DNA from: JAJDIA01 sp031555735
GTDB taxonomy: Bacteria > Bacteroidota > Bacteroidia > Bacteroidales > Tannerellaceae
Length of the DNA stretch: 64,000 bases
Assembly (NCBI GenBank): GCA_031555735.1
Contig: JAVBUE010000034.1
Location: 19,190 to 83,189, forward strand
Direction of reading: 5' to 3'
Below are positions 54,153-63,241 of the stretch, in pieces; position 1 is the first letter of the stretch, and each line of letters starts with the position of its first letter. The notes under the pieces are model-generated. The model had not been told where the DNA came from. It searched no databases and was given only the letters and a program-made list of their open reading frames with translations. Both the position numbers and the translations under genes were made by a program.

Positions 54153-56483
54153 ATGGAAAGAGCGAAACTGCTGAGTATTGCGTTACTCGCCTGCGCCATC
54201 GGCGTACAGGCACAGGTGAAACAGTCGTTGACAGATTATGTCAACCCGCTGATCGGGACAGACAAGATGGGGCATGTATTCCCCGGCGCCTGCTACCCCT
54301 TCGGTATCGTACAGTTAAGTCCGGATACGGATACGATCCCGCACAACGTCAAAGGCGTGTATCAGAAAGACGCGTATAAGTATTGTGCCGGTTACCAGTA
54401 CACCGATCCTACCATCGTTGGCTTCAGCCATACCCACCTCAGCGGTACCGGGCACTCCGATCTCGGCGATATCCTGCTGATGCCCGTCACCGGCGCGCCG
54501 AAGCTGAACCCCGGCACGGCCGATAATCCGGATAGCGGCTACCGTTCGCGCTTCTCGCACGACACGGAGAAAGCACGCCCCGGCTACTACGAAGTGACGC
54601 TGGCCGATTACAACATCAAAGCGCAGCTTACCGCCACCCCGCGCGTCGGCATCCATCAATATACGTATCCGCAGGGAGTGGATCAGCATGTGATCCTCGA
54701 CCTCACACACGGCATCTATAACTACGACGGCAAAGTGCTGTGGACAAGCCTCCGGGTGGAAAACGATACCTTAGTCACCGGCTACCGGATTACCAACGGA
54801 TGGGCGCGTACGAACTACACCTACTTCGCCATCTCGTTCTCCAAACCGATTACCGCGTATGGCTATATCGACCATGAACGGCCGATGTACAACGGGTTCT
54901 GGAGGAAGTTCAACCTCACCCGCAACTTCCCGGAGATAGCCGGACGGAAAGTGACCTGCTTCTTCGACTTCGGCAATGCGGATGAAACGGTGGTGGCCAA
55001 GGTTGCCCTCTCCGCCGTCGGTTGCTCGGGCGCGTTGAAGAACCTGGAGGCCGAAGCCGCCGGACGCTCGTTCGGCCAACTGGCTGCCGCCGCCTCCGCC
55101 CAATGGGAAAAAGAACTGGATGTGATCGAAGCCAAAGGCAACGCCGACCAGCTCGCCATGCTCTACACCTCCCTCTACCATACGATGATCAACCCCTCCG
55201 TGTATATGGATGTGGACGGACGCTACCGCGGACTCGACCATGAAATCCATACCGCCGACGGGTTCACGAACTATACCGTCTTCTCCCTCTGGGATACCTT
55301 CCGCGCCGAACATCCGCTGCTGAACCTGCTGAAGACTAACCGCGGCGCGGATATGATCAGCTCCATGCTGGCACACTACAGCCAGAGCGTGCATAAGGCG
55401 CTGCCGATATGGGCGCATATGGCGAACGAAAACTGGTGTATGATCGGCTACCATGCCGTGCCCGTCATCGCCGACGCCGTGGCTTCGGGTATGAAGATTG
55501 ACGGAAAGAAGGCACTGGAAGCGATGTGCAACAGCTCCAACCTCGCGTACTACGGCGCGATCGGCGATTACGTAAAGTATGGCTATGTGCCTTTTGACGT
55601 GAGCGGCGAAGGGGCTTCCATGACGTTGGAATATGCGTACGACGACTGGACGATCTACAACACCGCCCGCCTGCTCGGCAACGATTCCATCGCCGAAATC
55701 TACAAACAGCGGGCTTTCAACTACAAGAATACCTTCAATGCGCAGACGGGCTTCGCCGAAGGACGGCTGAAGAACGGCAACTGGAAACCGAACCCTGACT
55801 ACCTCAGCACGCACGGGCAGGGCTTCATCGAGGGTAACTCGTGGAACTACTCCTTCTTCATCCCCCACGATGTGAAAGCGATGATCGGACTGATGGGGGG
55901 CGAAAAGCGTTTCGTCAACCGCCTCGACTCCCTCTTCACCATGCACCTGCCGGATAAGTATTTCGAAGAAACGGAGGATGTCACCCGCGAAGGAATCATG
56001 GGCAACTATGTGCATGGCAACGAGCCCAGCCACCACGTGCCTTACCTCTATGCCTGGACCGGCCAGCCGTGGAAAACGCAATACCGCGTACGCCAGATCA
56101 TGAACCGGATGTACCGCAACACCATCGACGGACTGTGCGGGAACGACGATTGCGGACAGATGTCGGCCTGGTACATCTTCACCGCCATGGGCTTCTATCC
56201 CGTATGCCCGGGAAGCGGACAGTTTGTGATCGGCGCACCCTACCTGCCCTATATGAAAGTAACGCTCGGCAACGGCAATACGCTGACGATCAAAGCCGAC
56301 AAGGTGAGCGACAAGAACTGCTACGTATCCTCCGTCCGCCTGAACGGCAAGGTATATGACAAGACCTATCTCACCGTGGCGGATATACAGGAGGGTGGCG
56401 AACTGGTGTTCGACATGTCGTCCACGCCCAACAAAAAGCGTGGCATCGCCCCCGCCTCCAAACCCTATTCGTTGTCAGACTGA
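54153..56483 (+). CDS. GH92 alpha-1,2-mannosidase, secreted
   Basis: 776 aa from ATG 54153 (MERAKLLSIALLACAIGVQAQ signal peptide); an upstream ATG at 54132 is less likely. GH92 landmarks are YVNPLIGTDKMGHVFPGACYPFG, GFSHTHLSGTGHSDLGDI, GTWD-region counterpart FSLWDTFRAEHPLL, EGNSWNYSFFIPHDV, GNEPSHHVPYLYAW and GNDDCGQMSAWYIFTAMGFYPVCPGSGQFVIG. It removes alpha-mannose from N-glycans or yeast mannan in a calcium-dependent way. A -7 box TACATTTG lies at 54093. It is not inside a visible Sus-type locus. Confidence 0.95.
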   Translation: MERAKLLSIALLACAIGVQAQVKQSLTDYVNPLIGTDKMGHVFPGACYPFGIVQLSPDTDTIPHNVKGVYQKDAYKYCAGYQYTDPTIVGFSHTHLSGTGHSDLGDILLMPVTGAPKLNPGTADNPDSGYRSRFSHDTEKARPGYYEVTLADYNIKAQLTATPRVGIHQYTYPQGVDQHVILDLTHGIYNYDGKVLWTSLRVENDTLVTGYRITNGWARTNYTYFAISFSKPITAYGYIDHERPMYNGFWRKFNLTRNFPEIAGRKVTCFFDFGNADETVVAKVALSAVGCSGALKNLEAEAAGRSFGQLAAAASAQWEKELDVIEAKGNADQLAMLYTSLYHTMINPSVYMDVDGRYRGLDHEIHTADGFTNYTVFSLWDTFRAEHPLLNLLKTNRGADMISSMLAHYSQSVHKALPIWAHMANENWCMIGYHAVPVIADAVASGMKIDGKKALEAMCNSSNLAYYGAIGDYVKYGYVPFDVSGEGASMTLEYAYDDWTIYNTARLLGNDSIAEIYKQRAFNYKNTFNAQTGFAEGRLKNGNWKPNPDYLSTHGQGFIEGNSWNYSFFIPHDVKAMIGLMGGEKRFVNRLDSLFTMHLPDKYFEETEDVTREGIMGNYVHGNEPSHHVPYLYAWTGQPWKTQYRVRQIMNRMYRNTIDGLCGNDDCGQMSAWYIFTAMGFYPVCPGSGQFVIGAPYLPYMKVTLGNGNTLTIKADKVSDKNCYVSSVRLNGKVYDKTYLTVADIQEGGELVFDMSSTPNKKRGIAPASKPYSLSD

Positions 56484-56497
56484 CCGGGCTTTTCCTG

Positions 56498-56682
56498 ACA
56501 ACAACCGCCTCTTCTATTGTCAACCTGAGGAAGGAGTAGTGCCGGCGTTAGGATGGTTTAATGTTCCCACCGTGGTGGAAAGGTCTTCCCACCGTGGTGG
56601 AAAGATGTTCCCACCCTTGTGGGAAGACCTTTCCACCACGGTGGGAAGAGGAGAGGATCCTACTGCCTGTAACAGAGGATCC
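56498..56682 (+). repeat. Dispersed ~187-bp palindromic repeat, copy 2
   Basis: The element repeated in inverse orientation at 35729-35916. It lies just 3' of the GH92 gene and contains five TTCCCACC/GGTGG units in alternating orientation. Confidence 0.85.
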
Positions 56683-56763
56683 TGTTAATGACGATTCTTC
56701 TACCTGATGTTGACAGTACTGCAGGCACAAACACCTTACACGGTACCGCAACAAGAAGCCGTC

Positions 56764-57711
56764 TTATTTTACAAATTTAGCTTTCTGCAGGTATTTGGCG
56801 CAGCCTTCCACGCCTTCGAACTGCGTCATGCCTTTGATGCCTTCCAGTTCCACGAAGAAGTTTTCGATCTTGTTGGCATACGCCTGTTGGAAGATCACTT
56901 CGAAGTTCATCATGCCGGATTGGCCGAGCACGGCGCGGTCTTTGATATGGAGCGCTTTGATGCGGCTGGCATAATTCTTCATGTATTCCACCGGGTCCTG
57001 TTGTCCCATTACCGCCCAATATACATCCAGTTCGAAGAAGACGAGCGACGGGTCGGTGTATTTCAGCATACCGTCGTAGATCACTTCGATGCCTTCGGGC
57101 TGCTTGCCCCAGGCGCGGCCGCGGATCGGTTCTTTCCCGCCGGGTACGACGCGGGCGAACTCGCCGTCGTGGTTATGGTAGCCGAACGAGAGTCCGGCGG
57201 CTTTGCTGATCTGTCCGGCTTCGTTGAATACTTCGCCTACATACTTCACTTCTTCCACGCTGCGGGTAGCGGGTTGACCGGGTTGGACGATCAGCTTGCA
57301 ACCGATAGACGCATGGTCGTCGGCGGCTTTCTTCCAGAAGTCCTTGATCTTACCCAGTACTTCGGGGGTGTATTGGTTGGCCGGCGGGTTCATGTGTGAG
57401 CAACGGATCGCCAAGCCGGCATCGTCGCACATTTTCTTATACTCGGCCATGGATACGCCGTTGATCTTGCCGCCATTGTAACCGGCCAGTTCGAGGTAGG
57501 AATAGCCATAGCTTTTGATTTTCTTCAGCCCGCCGGGCACGTCTTTCGCCAGTTCGCCGCCGACGGAATACGTTTGCAATCCAAAACTCTTCTTCGCGGC
57601 CACATCGGTAGCTGCGGGAATGGCTGCGGCCGTCCGTCCGGCTTTGCCTGCGAATAATCCGCCTATGGTAAGGAGGGATGCGTTACGGATAAAATTTCTT
57701 CTGTTTGTCAT
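56764..57711 (-). CDS. Sugar phosphate isomerase/epimerase-like TIM barrel protein, exported
   Basis: 315 aa. The signal begins MTNRRNFIRNASLLTIGGLFAG, a Tat-like start with an RRNFIR motif. The barrel (AP_endonuc_2 fold) has SFGLQTYSVGGEL, YLELAGYNGG, IRCSHMNPP, GLSFGYHNHDGEF (metal-binding His), VFFELDVYWAVMGQQDP and ALHIKDRAV. Relatives are annotated as sugar phosphate isomerases/epimerases; a free sugar or inositol derivative in the periplasm is a more likely substrate for an exported copy. A single gene. Confidence 0.85.
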   Translation of the reverse strand: MTNRRNFIRNASLLTIGGLFAGKAGRTAAAIPAATDVAAKKSFGLQTYSVGGELAKDVPGGLKKIKSYGYSYLELAGYNGGKINGVSMAEYKKMCDDAGLAIRCSHMNPPANQYTPEVLGKIKDFWKKAADDHASIGCKLIVQPGQPATRSVEEVKYVGEVFNEAGQISKAAGLSFGYHNHDGEFARVVPGGKEPIRGRAWGKQPEGIEVIYDGMLKYTDPSLVFFELDVYWAVMGQQDPVEYMKNYASRIKALHIKDRAVLGQSGMMNFEVIFQQAYANKIENFFVELEGIKGMTQFEGVEGCAKYLQKAKFVK

Positions 57712-58092
57712 GATAGATATGGGATTAAAAAATAAATGCTTCTTCAGTGGTTTTTTTATTGACCGTGCAAGTTACCGATAGTTTAACAATTCGCCTACAA
57801 AAAAAGTGTTTTTTTTCAGCAATCATCTATAATGTTCTTTTTCTTGACTGCCATCAAGTAAGCGGTTCGTGGGAAGCAGGCGGAAGGATCGGCCAATCCG
57901 CCGGGATCATCGACCAACGGGAAACCGGCCCTTGGTCGGTAAATGGGCGACCTTTGTCTATGCCATCGGGGTTTCTATATAATGTAGGAGGACAAACCGG
58001 AGCGAGAGGCGTAGTTTTGCTTCTGATTCGGAAGACGCAAATATTCTTCCCTTATCTGATAAAGCATTGATTCATATTCCTATATTTGCCGG
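57712..58092. other. Intergenic region, no supported gene
   Basis: 381 bp. It contains A/T homopolymer tracts near 57740 and 57800 and a GACCAA...TTGGTC hairpin near 57910-57940. TATATTTG at 58081-58088 ends only 4 nt before the kinase ATG, so it either is not the promoter or gives a leaderless mRNA. Confidence 0.5.
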
Positions 58093-59187
58093 ATGAAAGC
58101 GAAAGAAACCACACCGTCTGCCAACGCGCCGACAGCCCCCAAACGCTGGGGCGGACTGATCCACATCATCGCCTGGGGTATGTTCCTGGGTTTCCCGTTC
58201 CTGTTTACCGGACGTGACGCTACGACGATCTCCCTGAGCAGGTACCTGCATTTCCTGATCACGATCGGCTCGTTTACTTTGTTGTTTTATGTGAACTACC
58301 TGTTTCTGGTCAAGCGATTCCTGTTCACCAAGCAAACGTACAGGTTCCTTTTTGTCAATGCGGGGCTGATCGTGGGGCTGATGATCGCCGTCCATTATGC
58401 GCAGGAGATGATCCCCATCACACAGGAGGGCGGCCGCCCGCCGCATAAGTACGATCCCAGCACCATGGAGCAGATCGGTTTCTACCTGGCGTTTTTCGGC
58501 ATATACAGCCTGATCGCGGCGTTGGCGGTGTCGTTCCGGATGACCGGCAACTGGTACACGTTGGAGGCCGAGCGGAAGGAACTCGAACGCAGCCGCAGCG
58601 AAGCCGAGTTGCAGAACCTCAAAAGCCAGCTCAACCCGCATTTCCTTTTTAATACATTAAATAATATATACAGCCTGATCGCCCTCAGTCCCGAGAAAGC
58701 GCAGGAGGCGGTGCATGAACTGAGCCGCATGTTGCGTTATGTGATGTATGAGAGCAACCTGCCGCTGGTGCCTTTGGGGAAAGACCTGGATTTTGTGACG
58801 AACTATGTGGAACTGATGCGTATCCGCCTGCCGCAGCATGTGGAACTGAAAACGGAGATCACCTGTTCGTCGCCCGGTACGCTTGTGGCCCCGCTGCTGT
58901 TTATCTCGCTGGTCGAGAATGCGTTCAAGCATGGGGTGAGCAACAATAAGCCGTCGTTCATCCATATCCATATCCACCAGGACAACGATCAGGTGGTTTG
59001 TTCGATCGTGAACAGCGACTTCCATAAAGCCGGTGAGCAGGATATGAGCGGGTCGGGCATCGGGTTGGTGAACCTCGGCCGCCGCCTTTCGCTGCTCTAT
59101 CCCGGGCGTTATTCCTATATCTGCGGGACGGAGGATGGAACCTACCGCGCCTGCCTGTCTGTTACCGTTAATGAATCTGCCGCATGA
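58093..59187 (+). CDS. LytS-type sensor histidine kinase
   Basis: 364 aa. Four transmembrane helices in the N-terminal half (HIIAWGMFLGFPFLF, YLHFLITIGSFTLLFYVNYLF, FLFVNAGLIVGLMIAV, YLAFFGIYSLIAALAV). A short coiled coil (ERKELERSRSEAELQNLKSQ) precedes the His_kinase core NPHFLFNTLNNIYSLI with the phosphorylated His. The ATPase part has LISLVENAFKHGV and GSGIGLVNLGRRL. It overlaps the LytTR regulator gene by 4 bp (ATGA), so they form a two-component system. The signal is unknown. Confidence 0.93.
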   Translation: MKAKETTPSANAPTAPKRWGGLIHIIAWGMFLGFPFLFTGRDATTISLSRYLHFLITIGSFTLLFYVNYLFLVKRFLFTKQTYRFLFVNAGLIVGLMIAVHYAQEMIPITQEGGRPPHKYDPSTMEQIGFYLAFFGIYSLIAALAVSFRMTGNWYTLEAERKELERSRSEAELQNLKSQLNPHFLFNTLNNIYSLIALSPEKAQEAVHELSRMLRYVMYESNLPLVPLGKDLDFVTNYVELMRIRLPQHVELKTEITCSSPGTLVAPLLFISLVENAFKHGVSNNKPSFIHIHIHQDNDQVVCSIVNSDFHKAGEQDMSGSGIGLVNLGRRLSLLYPGRYSYICGTEDGTYRACLSVTVNESAA

Positions 59188-59945
59188 AACTTACCTGTGC
59201 CATTATCGACGACGAACCGTTGGCCGTCAGCCTGCTGGAAAGCTATGCCAACAAAACCCCGTTCCTGCGCTTGCAGGGAAGGTATCACAGTGCCCTCGAC
59301 GCCTTGTCGGAACTGACGAACCGACCCGTCGATCTGCTCTTCCTGGATATCCAGATGCCGGAGCTGAGCGGGCTGGAGTTTTCGCAGATACTCCAAACCG
59401 ATACCCGTATCATCTTTACTACGGCATTCGACCAGTATGCGTTGGACAGTTATAAGGTCAATGCCCTCGACTACCTGCTGAAGCCGATCAGTTATCCCGA
59501 TTTCCTCAAGTCGGCGAATAAAGCGTTGCAGTGGTATGAGATGCTTCGCCGGCAACCCGACGAATCACCCGCCGCCGCTCCCCCTGTCCCGCCCCGTGAA
59601 CGGGAAGAGGCGGAGAGTATCTTCATCAAGACCGAATACCGCCTGGTGCAGGTGGAGCTGCGCCGTATCCTGTACATCGAGGGGTTGAAAGATTACGTGA
59701 AGATCTATGTCGATGGCGAGCCGCGCCCCATCCTCTCGCTCATGAGCATGAAGGCGATGGAAGAGCTGCTGCCCGAGAGCCGCTTCGTGCGCGTGCATCG
59801 CTCCTTCATCGTCCAGCCGGAGAAGATCCGGGTGATCGAACGCAACCGTATCGTCTTCGGAAAGGAGTATATCCCGATATCAGATAGTTATAAGGAGAAG
59901 TTCTTCGAGTTCCTGGCGCAGCGCTCACTGATGCCCAAGCTCTGA
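59184..59945 (+). CDS. LytTR-family response regulator
   Basis: 253 aa. The receiver domain has CAIIDDEPLAV (acidic pocket), LLFLDIQMPELSG with the phosphoryl Asp near 55, and DYLLKPIS (Lys). The C-terminal LytTR domain (about 150-250) has FIKTEYRLVQVELRRILYIEGLKDYVKIY and RFVRVHRSFIV. It binds tandem direct repeats about 21-22 bp apart in other species. It is coupled to the LytS-type kinase and converges with the PBP4 gene (21-bp overlap at the ends). Confidence 0.95.
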   Translation: MKLTCAIIDDEPLAVSLLESYANKTPFLRLQGRYHSALDALSELTNRPVDLLFLDIQMPELSGLEFSQILQTDTRIIFTTAFDQYALDSYKVNALDYLLKPISYPDFLKSANKALQWYEMLRRQPDESPAAAPPVPPREREEAESIFIKTEYRLVQVELRRILYIEGLKDYVKIYVDGEPRPILSLMSMKAMEELLPESRFVRVHRSFIVQPEKIRVIERNRIVFGKEYIPISDSYKEKFFEFLAQRSLMPKL

Positions 59946-61418
59946 GCAGAGGGCTACCAGCATGCTTTCGACGGCGGGGAGGAGGAGCTTCGGTTCTCCC
60001 TGGTAGTTGTTGACAAACACGGCTACGGCATACTGCTTTCCGTTTTGCGTCAGGTAGCCGGCATAGCTGCGTACGCCTGTCATTCCCCCGCTTTTCAGTC
60101 GCGCTTTCCCTTGCAGGGGAGTGCCTTTGAGGAAGTTGCGCACCGATCCCTCCACGCCGGCCTGCGGAAAGGAGCGGAGCCAGGCGGCGGGATCGGTCGC
60201 CCGGATCGCCATATACGCCAGCAGGTCGCAGAGGAAACGGGCGGATACCTTATCGGCCGGCGCCAGCCCGCTACCGTCGTACATCCGGAGGGGGAAGGTG
60301 TCGATGCCTTTCTTCTTCCAATAGTTCTCCACCGTCCGTATGCCTTTGCCGAAGGCGGAGAGGTATTCGCCGGGCAGGGGTTGGTAGTTCTGTCCGAGCT
60401 TCTTCAGGAGGGCGTCGGCGTAGAGGTTATGGCTTACATGGTTGGTGATCCGGATGATCTCCGCCAGCCTGGGTGAGTAAGTGGTGCATAGGGTGGTACG
60501 TTTCGTGGCTTTCCATTCGCCGCCTTCGGCCAGCAGGCGGTAGCAGGTGGGGCTGCCGCTCACGGTGATGCCTTCGTCGCCTAAACATCGGGTCAGGTAC
60601 GATGCCAGGAAGAGGGCGGGGTCGGGGATATCGCCTTTGAGGGTGCAGGCGTCGCGGTGGGCGGGAACAATACCGTAGAGGTAACGGTCGGCGGTAAAGG
60701 GGGCGCCGAGGATAAAGGCGCTGTCGGACGGTACGGGGGCTGCTCTCAGGTAATTATGGAAGCGTAGCCCGTCCATCCGCGGGATGCTTCCGGTGATCTC
60801 GGGACGGCTGCCCGCCGCTCCTGTCCGCAGGGTGAGGCGGTAGAGGTTGTCGAACACGTTGATACCGTAGCTCCCCGCGCCGTAATAGCTGCCCATGTCT
60901 TCATACACCCATTTGGGGGAGAGTCCTTCGGTGTCGAGGAGGCTCTCATCGGCGACGACCGTGCCGTGGACCGCCCGTATCCCTGCCTGCCGCAGCGCGT
61001 CTATCCATGCGGGGATGAAGGTGTTTTGCGCCGGTGTGTAGTTGTTCCGGTCGCCTGCCGTATGTTCCGACCCCAGCGTGGGATCGCCGCTGCCTTTGAT
61101 GTAGAGGTTGCCGTGGAGGATGCCATCCCTGATCTCCCCGTCGTATTCGAGGGAGGTGGGGAAACGGTAATCTTCGCCGAGCAGTTCCAGCGCGGTGGCG
61201 GTGGTGACGAGCTTGAGCACCGAGGCGGGCGTCACTTCGCGGTCGGCGTCATAGGCATACACGGTGTGGCCGCTTTGCGCTTCGGAGACTACCAGCGCGA
61301 ACGTGGCTCCTTTCAGGTTCGGGGCTTGCAGGAAGCGGTTTACGGGCTGCGGTGTTTGCGCCTGCAGGGTGGCGAGGAGGAGGAAGGAGCAGAGTGTGCC
61401 GGTTATTTTTCGTTCCAT
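59925..61418 (-). CDS. dacB: D-alanyl-D-alanine carboxypeptidase/endopeptidase (PBP4 type)
   Basis: 497 aa from Met 61418 (MERKITGTLCSFLLLATLQAQ signal peptide). S13 family motifs are TPASVLKLVTTATAL (SxxK), ITNHVSHNLYADALL (SxN) and ARLKSGGMTGVRSYAGYL (KSG). Insertions between them, such as GSGDPTLGSEH, belong to the PBP4 fold. It trims and opens peptide cross-links in the periplasm. It is divergent from the AI-2E permease gene. Confidence 0.93.
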   Translation of the reverse strand: MERKITGTLCSFLLLATLQAQTPQPVNRFLQAPNLKGATFALVVSEAQSGHTVYAYDADREVTPASVLKLVTTATALELLGEDYRFPTSLEYDGEIRDGILHGNLYIKGSGDPTLGSEHTAGDRNNYTPAQNTFIPAWIDALRQAGIRAVHGTVVADESLLDTEGLSPKWVYEDMGSYYGAGSYGINVFDNLYRLTLRTGAAGSRPEITGSIPRMDGLRFHNYLRAAPVPSDSAFILGAPFTADRYLYGIVPAHRDACTLKGDIPDPALFLASYLTRCLGDEGITVSGSPTCYRLLAEGGEWKATKRTTLCTTYSPRLAEIIRITNHVSHNLYADALLKKLGQNYQPLPGEYLSAFGKGIRTVENYWKKKGIDTFPLRMYDGSGLAPADKVSARFLCDLLAYMAIRATDPAAWLRSFPQAGVEGSVRNFLKGTPLQGKARLKSGGMTGVRSYAGYLTQNGKQYAVAVFVNNYQGEPKLLLPAVESMLVALCSELGHQ

Positions 61419-61444
61419 ACGTACGTTCATACTTGAGTTTCATG

Positions 61445-61467
61445 TATCTTTGTAGGAAGCAAAGATA
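61445..61467. promoter_or_regulatory. Divergent -7 boxes of dacB and the AI-2E permease gene
   Basis: TATCTTTG on the plus strand (61445-61452) and TATCTTTG on the minus strand (61467-61460) lie 7 nt apart. This suggests back-to-back promoters for the two genes. No clear -33 elements are seen. Confidence 0.5.
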
Positions 61468-61478
61468 GAGAATATGTT

Positions 61479-62624
61479 ATGAATCCACTGTTTGACAAGC
61501 CTTTTACTTTCGATCGCGTGGCGCGGATCCTGTTCAGCATCCTGGTGGTGGCGGGCGGGTTGTACCTGATCACGTTGTTACGCAACGCCCTGTTGCCTTT
61601 CCTGATCGCCTGGCTGCTGGCTTACCTGATGCAGCCGGCGGTGAAGTTTTTCCAGTACCGGCTGAAGTTCAGGAGCCGTATCCTGTCGATCGCGGCGGTG
61701 TTGCTCTGCCTGCTCTGCCTGCTCACGCTGCTGGGTATCCTGGTGGTTCCTTCCATCATTGAAGAAGGGGAGAAAACGCTGGCGCTCATCAACACCTACA
61801 GCCTGCGCGACGGCTATATCCCCTTTATTCCCGAAAGCTGGCTGCAATACCTGCAAACGAATTTCGACATCAGCCAGTTGATGGATATCCTGAAGAAAGA
61901 GAATGTGCTGAACACGATCAAGCAGATCGCGCCCAAACTGTGGATCCTATTGTCGAACACCTTCTCGGTGGTGGTGAGCATCACTATTGTGTTTGTGATC
62001 CTGCTTTACTTCATCTTTATCCTGCTCGACTATGAATTCCTGGCCGAAGGGTGGAAGAAGCTGATCCCCGAGCGTTACCGCCCGTTCGTGGAAGGGCTGG
62101 CCGGCGATGTGGAAGAGAGCATGAACCGGTATTTCCGCGGGCAGTCGCTCATCGCCCTTTGCGTGGGGATCCTGTTCGCGATCGGTTTCCGTATCATCGA
62201 CTTCCCGCTGGGTGTTACCCTGGGGTTGTTTATCGGGATGCTGAACCTCATCCCGTACCTGCAAACGATCGGGCTGGTGCCGATCCTCCTGCTGAGCCTG
62301 TTGCGTTCGGCGGAGACCGGGCAGAGCTTCTGGGTGATATTCGGGTTGGCGGTGCTTGTGATGGGCATCGTGCAGGTGATCCAGGATCTCTTCCTCACCC
62401 CGCGTATCATGGGGAAGGCGATGGGGATGAACCCGGCCATTATCCTGTTGTCATTGTCTATCTGGGGCACGTTGCTGGGCTTCGTCGGTTTGATCGTAGC
62501 CCTTCCGCTCACCACCCTCTGCCTGTCGTACTACAAACGCTTCATCCTGATGGAAAACAGTGAGGAAGACCGCATCAAACGCCTACGGGAGTGGAAACGG
62601 GAACAAATAAGTGGCGACCAATAA
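61479..62624 (+). CDS. AI-2E family transporter (PerM-like)
   Basis: 381 aa. Eight hydrophobic segments, from ILFSILVVAGGLYLITLL and ALLPFLIAWLLAYLMQPAVKFFQYRL to LLGFVGLIVALPLTTLCLSYYK. The family pattern QSLIALCVGILFAIGF, LGLFIGMLNLIPYLQTIGLVPILLL and FLTPRIMGKAMGMNPAIILLSLSIWG is clear. The substrate is unknown; the AI-2E name is historical, and several members act as sodium-proton antiporters. Confidence 0.92.
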   Translation: MNPLFDKPFTFDRVARILFSILVVAGGLYLITLLRNALLPFLIAWLLAYLMQPAVKFFQYRLKFRSRILSIAAVLLCLLCLLTLLGILVVPSIIEEGEKTLALINTYSLRDGYIPFIPESWLQYLQTNFDISQLMDILKKENVLNTIKQIAPKLWILLSNTFSVVVSITIVFVILLYFIFILLDYEFLAEGWKKLIPERYRPFVEGLAGDVEESMNRYFRGQSLIALCVGILFAIGFRIIDFPLGVTLGLFIGMLNLIPYLQTIGLVPILLLSLLRSAETGQSFWVIFGLAVLVMGIVQVIQDLFLTPRIMGKAMGMNPAIILLSLSIWGTLLGFVGLIVALPLTTLCLSYYKRFILMENSEEDRIKRLREWKREQISGDQ

Positions 62625-62645
62625 GGAAAAAACCTCCTTATCCTA

Positions 62646-62675
62646 TTGCATATTCAAAAAATAGCCCTACTTTTG
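62646..62675 (+). promoter_or_regulatory. Promoter of tRNA-Lys
   Basis: TTG at 62646-62648, a 19-nt spacer and TACTTTTG at 62668-62675. This is the standard Bacteroidetes -33/-7 arrangement, about 29 nt before the tRNA. Confidence 0.75.
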
Positions 62676-62703
62676 CACCCGCATTCATACGGATGCAACC
62701 GGA

Positions 62704-62776
62704 GATTTGCTAGCTCAGCAGGTAGAGCACATCCCTTTTAAGGATGGGGTCCTGGGTTCGAGCCCCAGGCAAATCA
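62704..62776 (+). tRNA. tRNA-Lys (anticodon TTT)
   Basis: Acceptor stem GATTTGC/GCAAATC, D arm GCTCAGCAGGTAGAGC, anticodon stem CATCC/GGATG with loop CTTTTAA, and T arm CTGGGTTCGAGCCCCAG. No CCA is encoded. Confidence 0.97.
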
Positions 62777-62800
62777 CGAAGTCGCAAGGCAAAAACAAGT

Positions 62801-62841
62801 AAACTCCTGAAATTCAAACGAATCTCAGGAGTTTCTTTTTT
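62801..62841 (+). terminator. Terminator of tRNA-Lys
   Basis: AAACTCCTGA/TCAGGAGTTT stem followed by CTTTTTT. Confidence 0.85.
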
Positions 62842-62888
62842 ATCTCCCCCTCCAACTCAAGCCGATTGAAGCACCCAAACGGAGCGAA

Positions 62889-62932
62889 ATAGGTGGATCT
62901 TTTTGTTCCATTAGGTGGAAACTTTTTAGACA
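62889..62932 (-). repeat. Two 22-bp iteron units
   Basis: AGGTGG at 62891 and 62913, so CCACCTA units with 22-bp spacing on the minus strand, as in the arrays at 10783 and 50283. Three GTGGCA-type sites follow. Confidence 0.6.
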
Positions 62933-62933
62933 T

Positions 62934-63052
62934 CGCGTGGCAGATGTGGCAGCAAAAAGGCGGGAAAACGGATCTGCCACAGGTATCTGCCACGCACCTA
63001 ACTTATTCATGAACAATAAGATAGAACCTGCCGCGTGGCACCGTGGCAGATG
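62934..63052. repeat. Inverted and direct copies of GCGTGGCAGAT / GTGGCAG
   Basis: GCGTGGCAGAT-GTGGCAG at 62934-62952, its inverse CTGCCACAGGTATCTGCCAC at 62973-62994, and GCGTGGCACCGTGGCAGAT at 63033-63051. Likely protein-binding sites or an abandoned attachment region after the tRNA. No gene lies here. Confidence 0.6.
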
Positions 63053-63241
63053 TTTTGCAAAAATAAACTTCGTGTAGCCGGGTGTGACCGGTCATGCATC
63101 TGTCTTACATGATCAGCGGACCAATACCCACATGTAGTGATTACTCCCTGAATCATCCCCTGAATATACCGAATTTACGGGATTGTGAGGCTATGGCAGA
63201 AACCTGAACTTTGCGGTGTCAAACCTCAAAGGAAAAAACAA

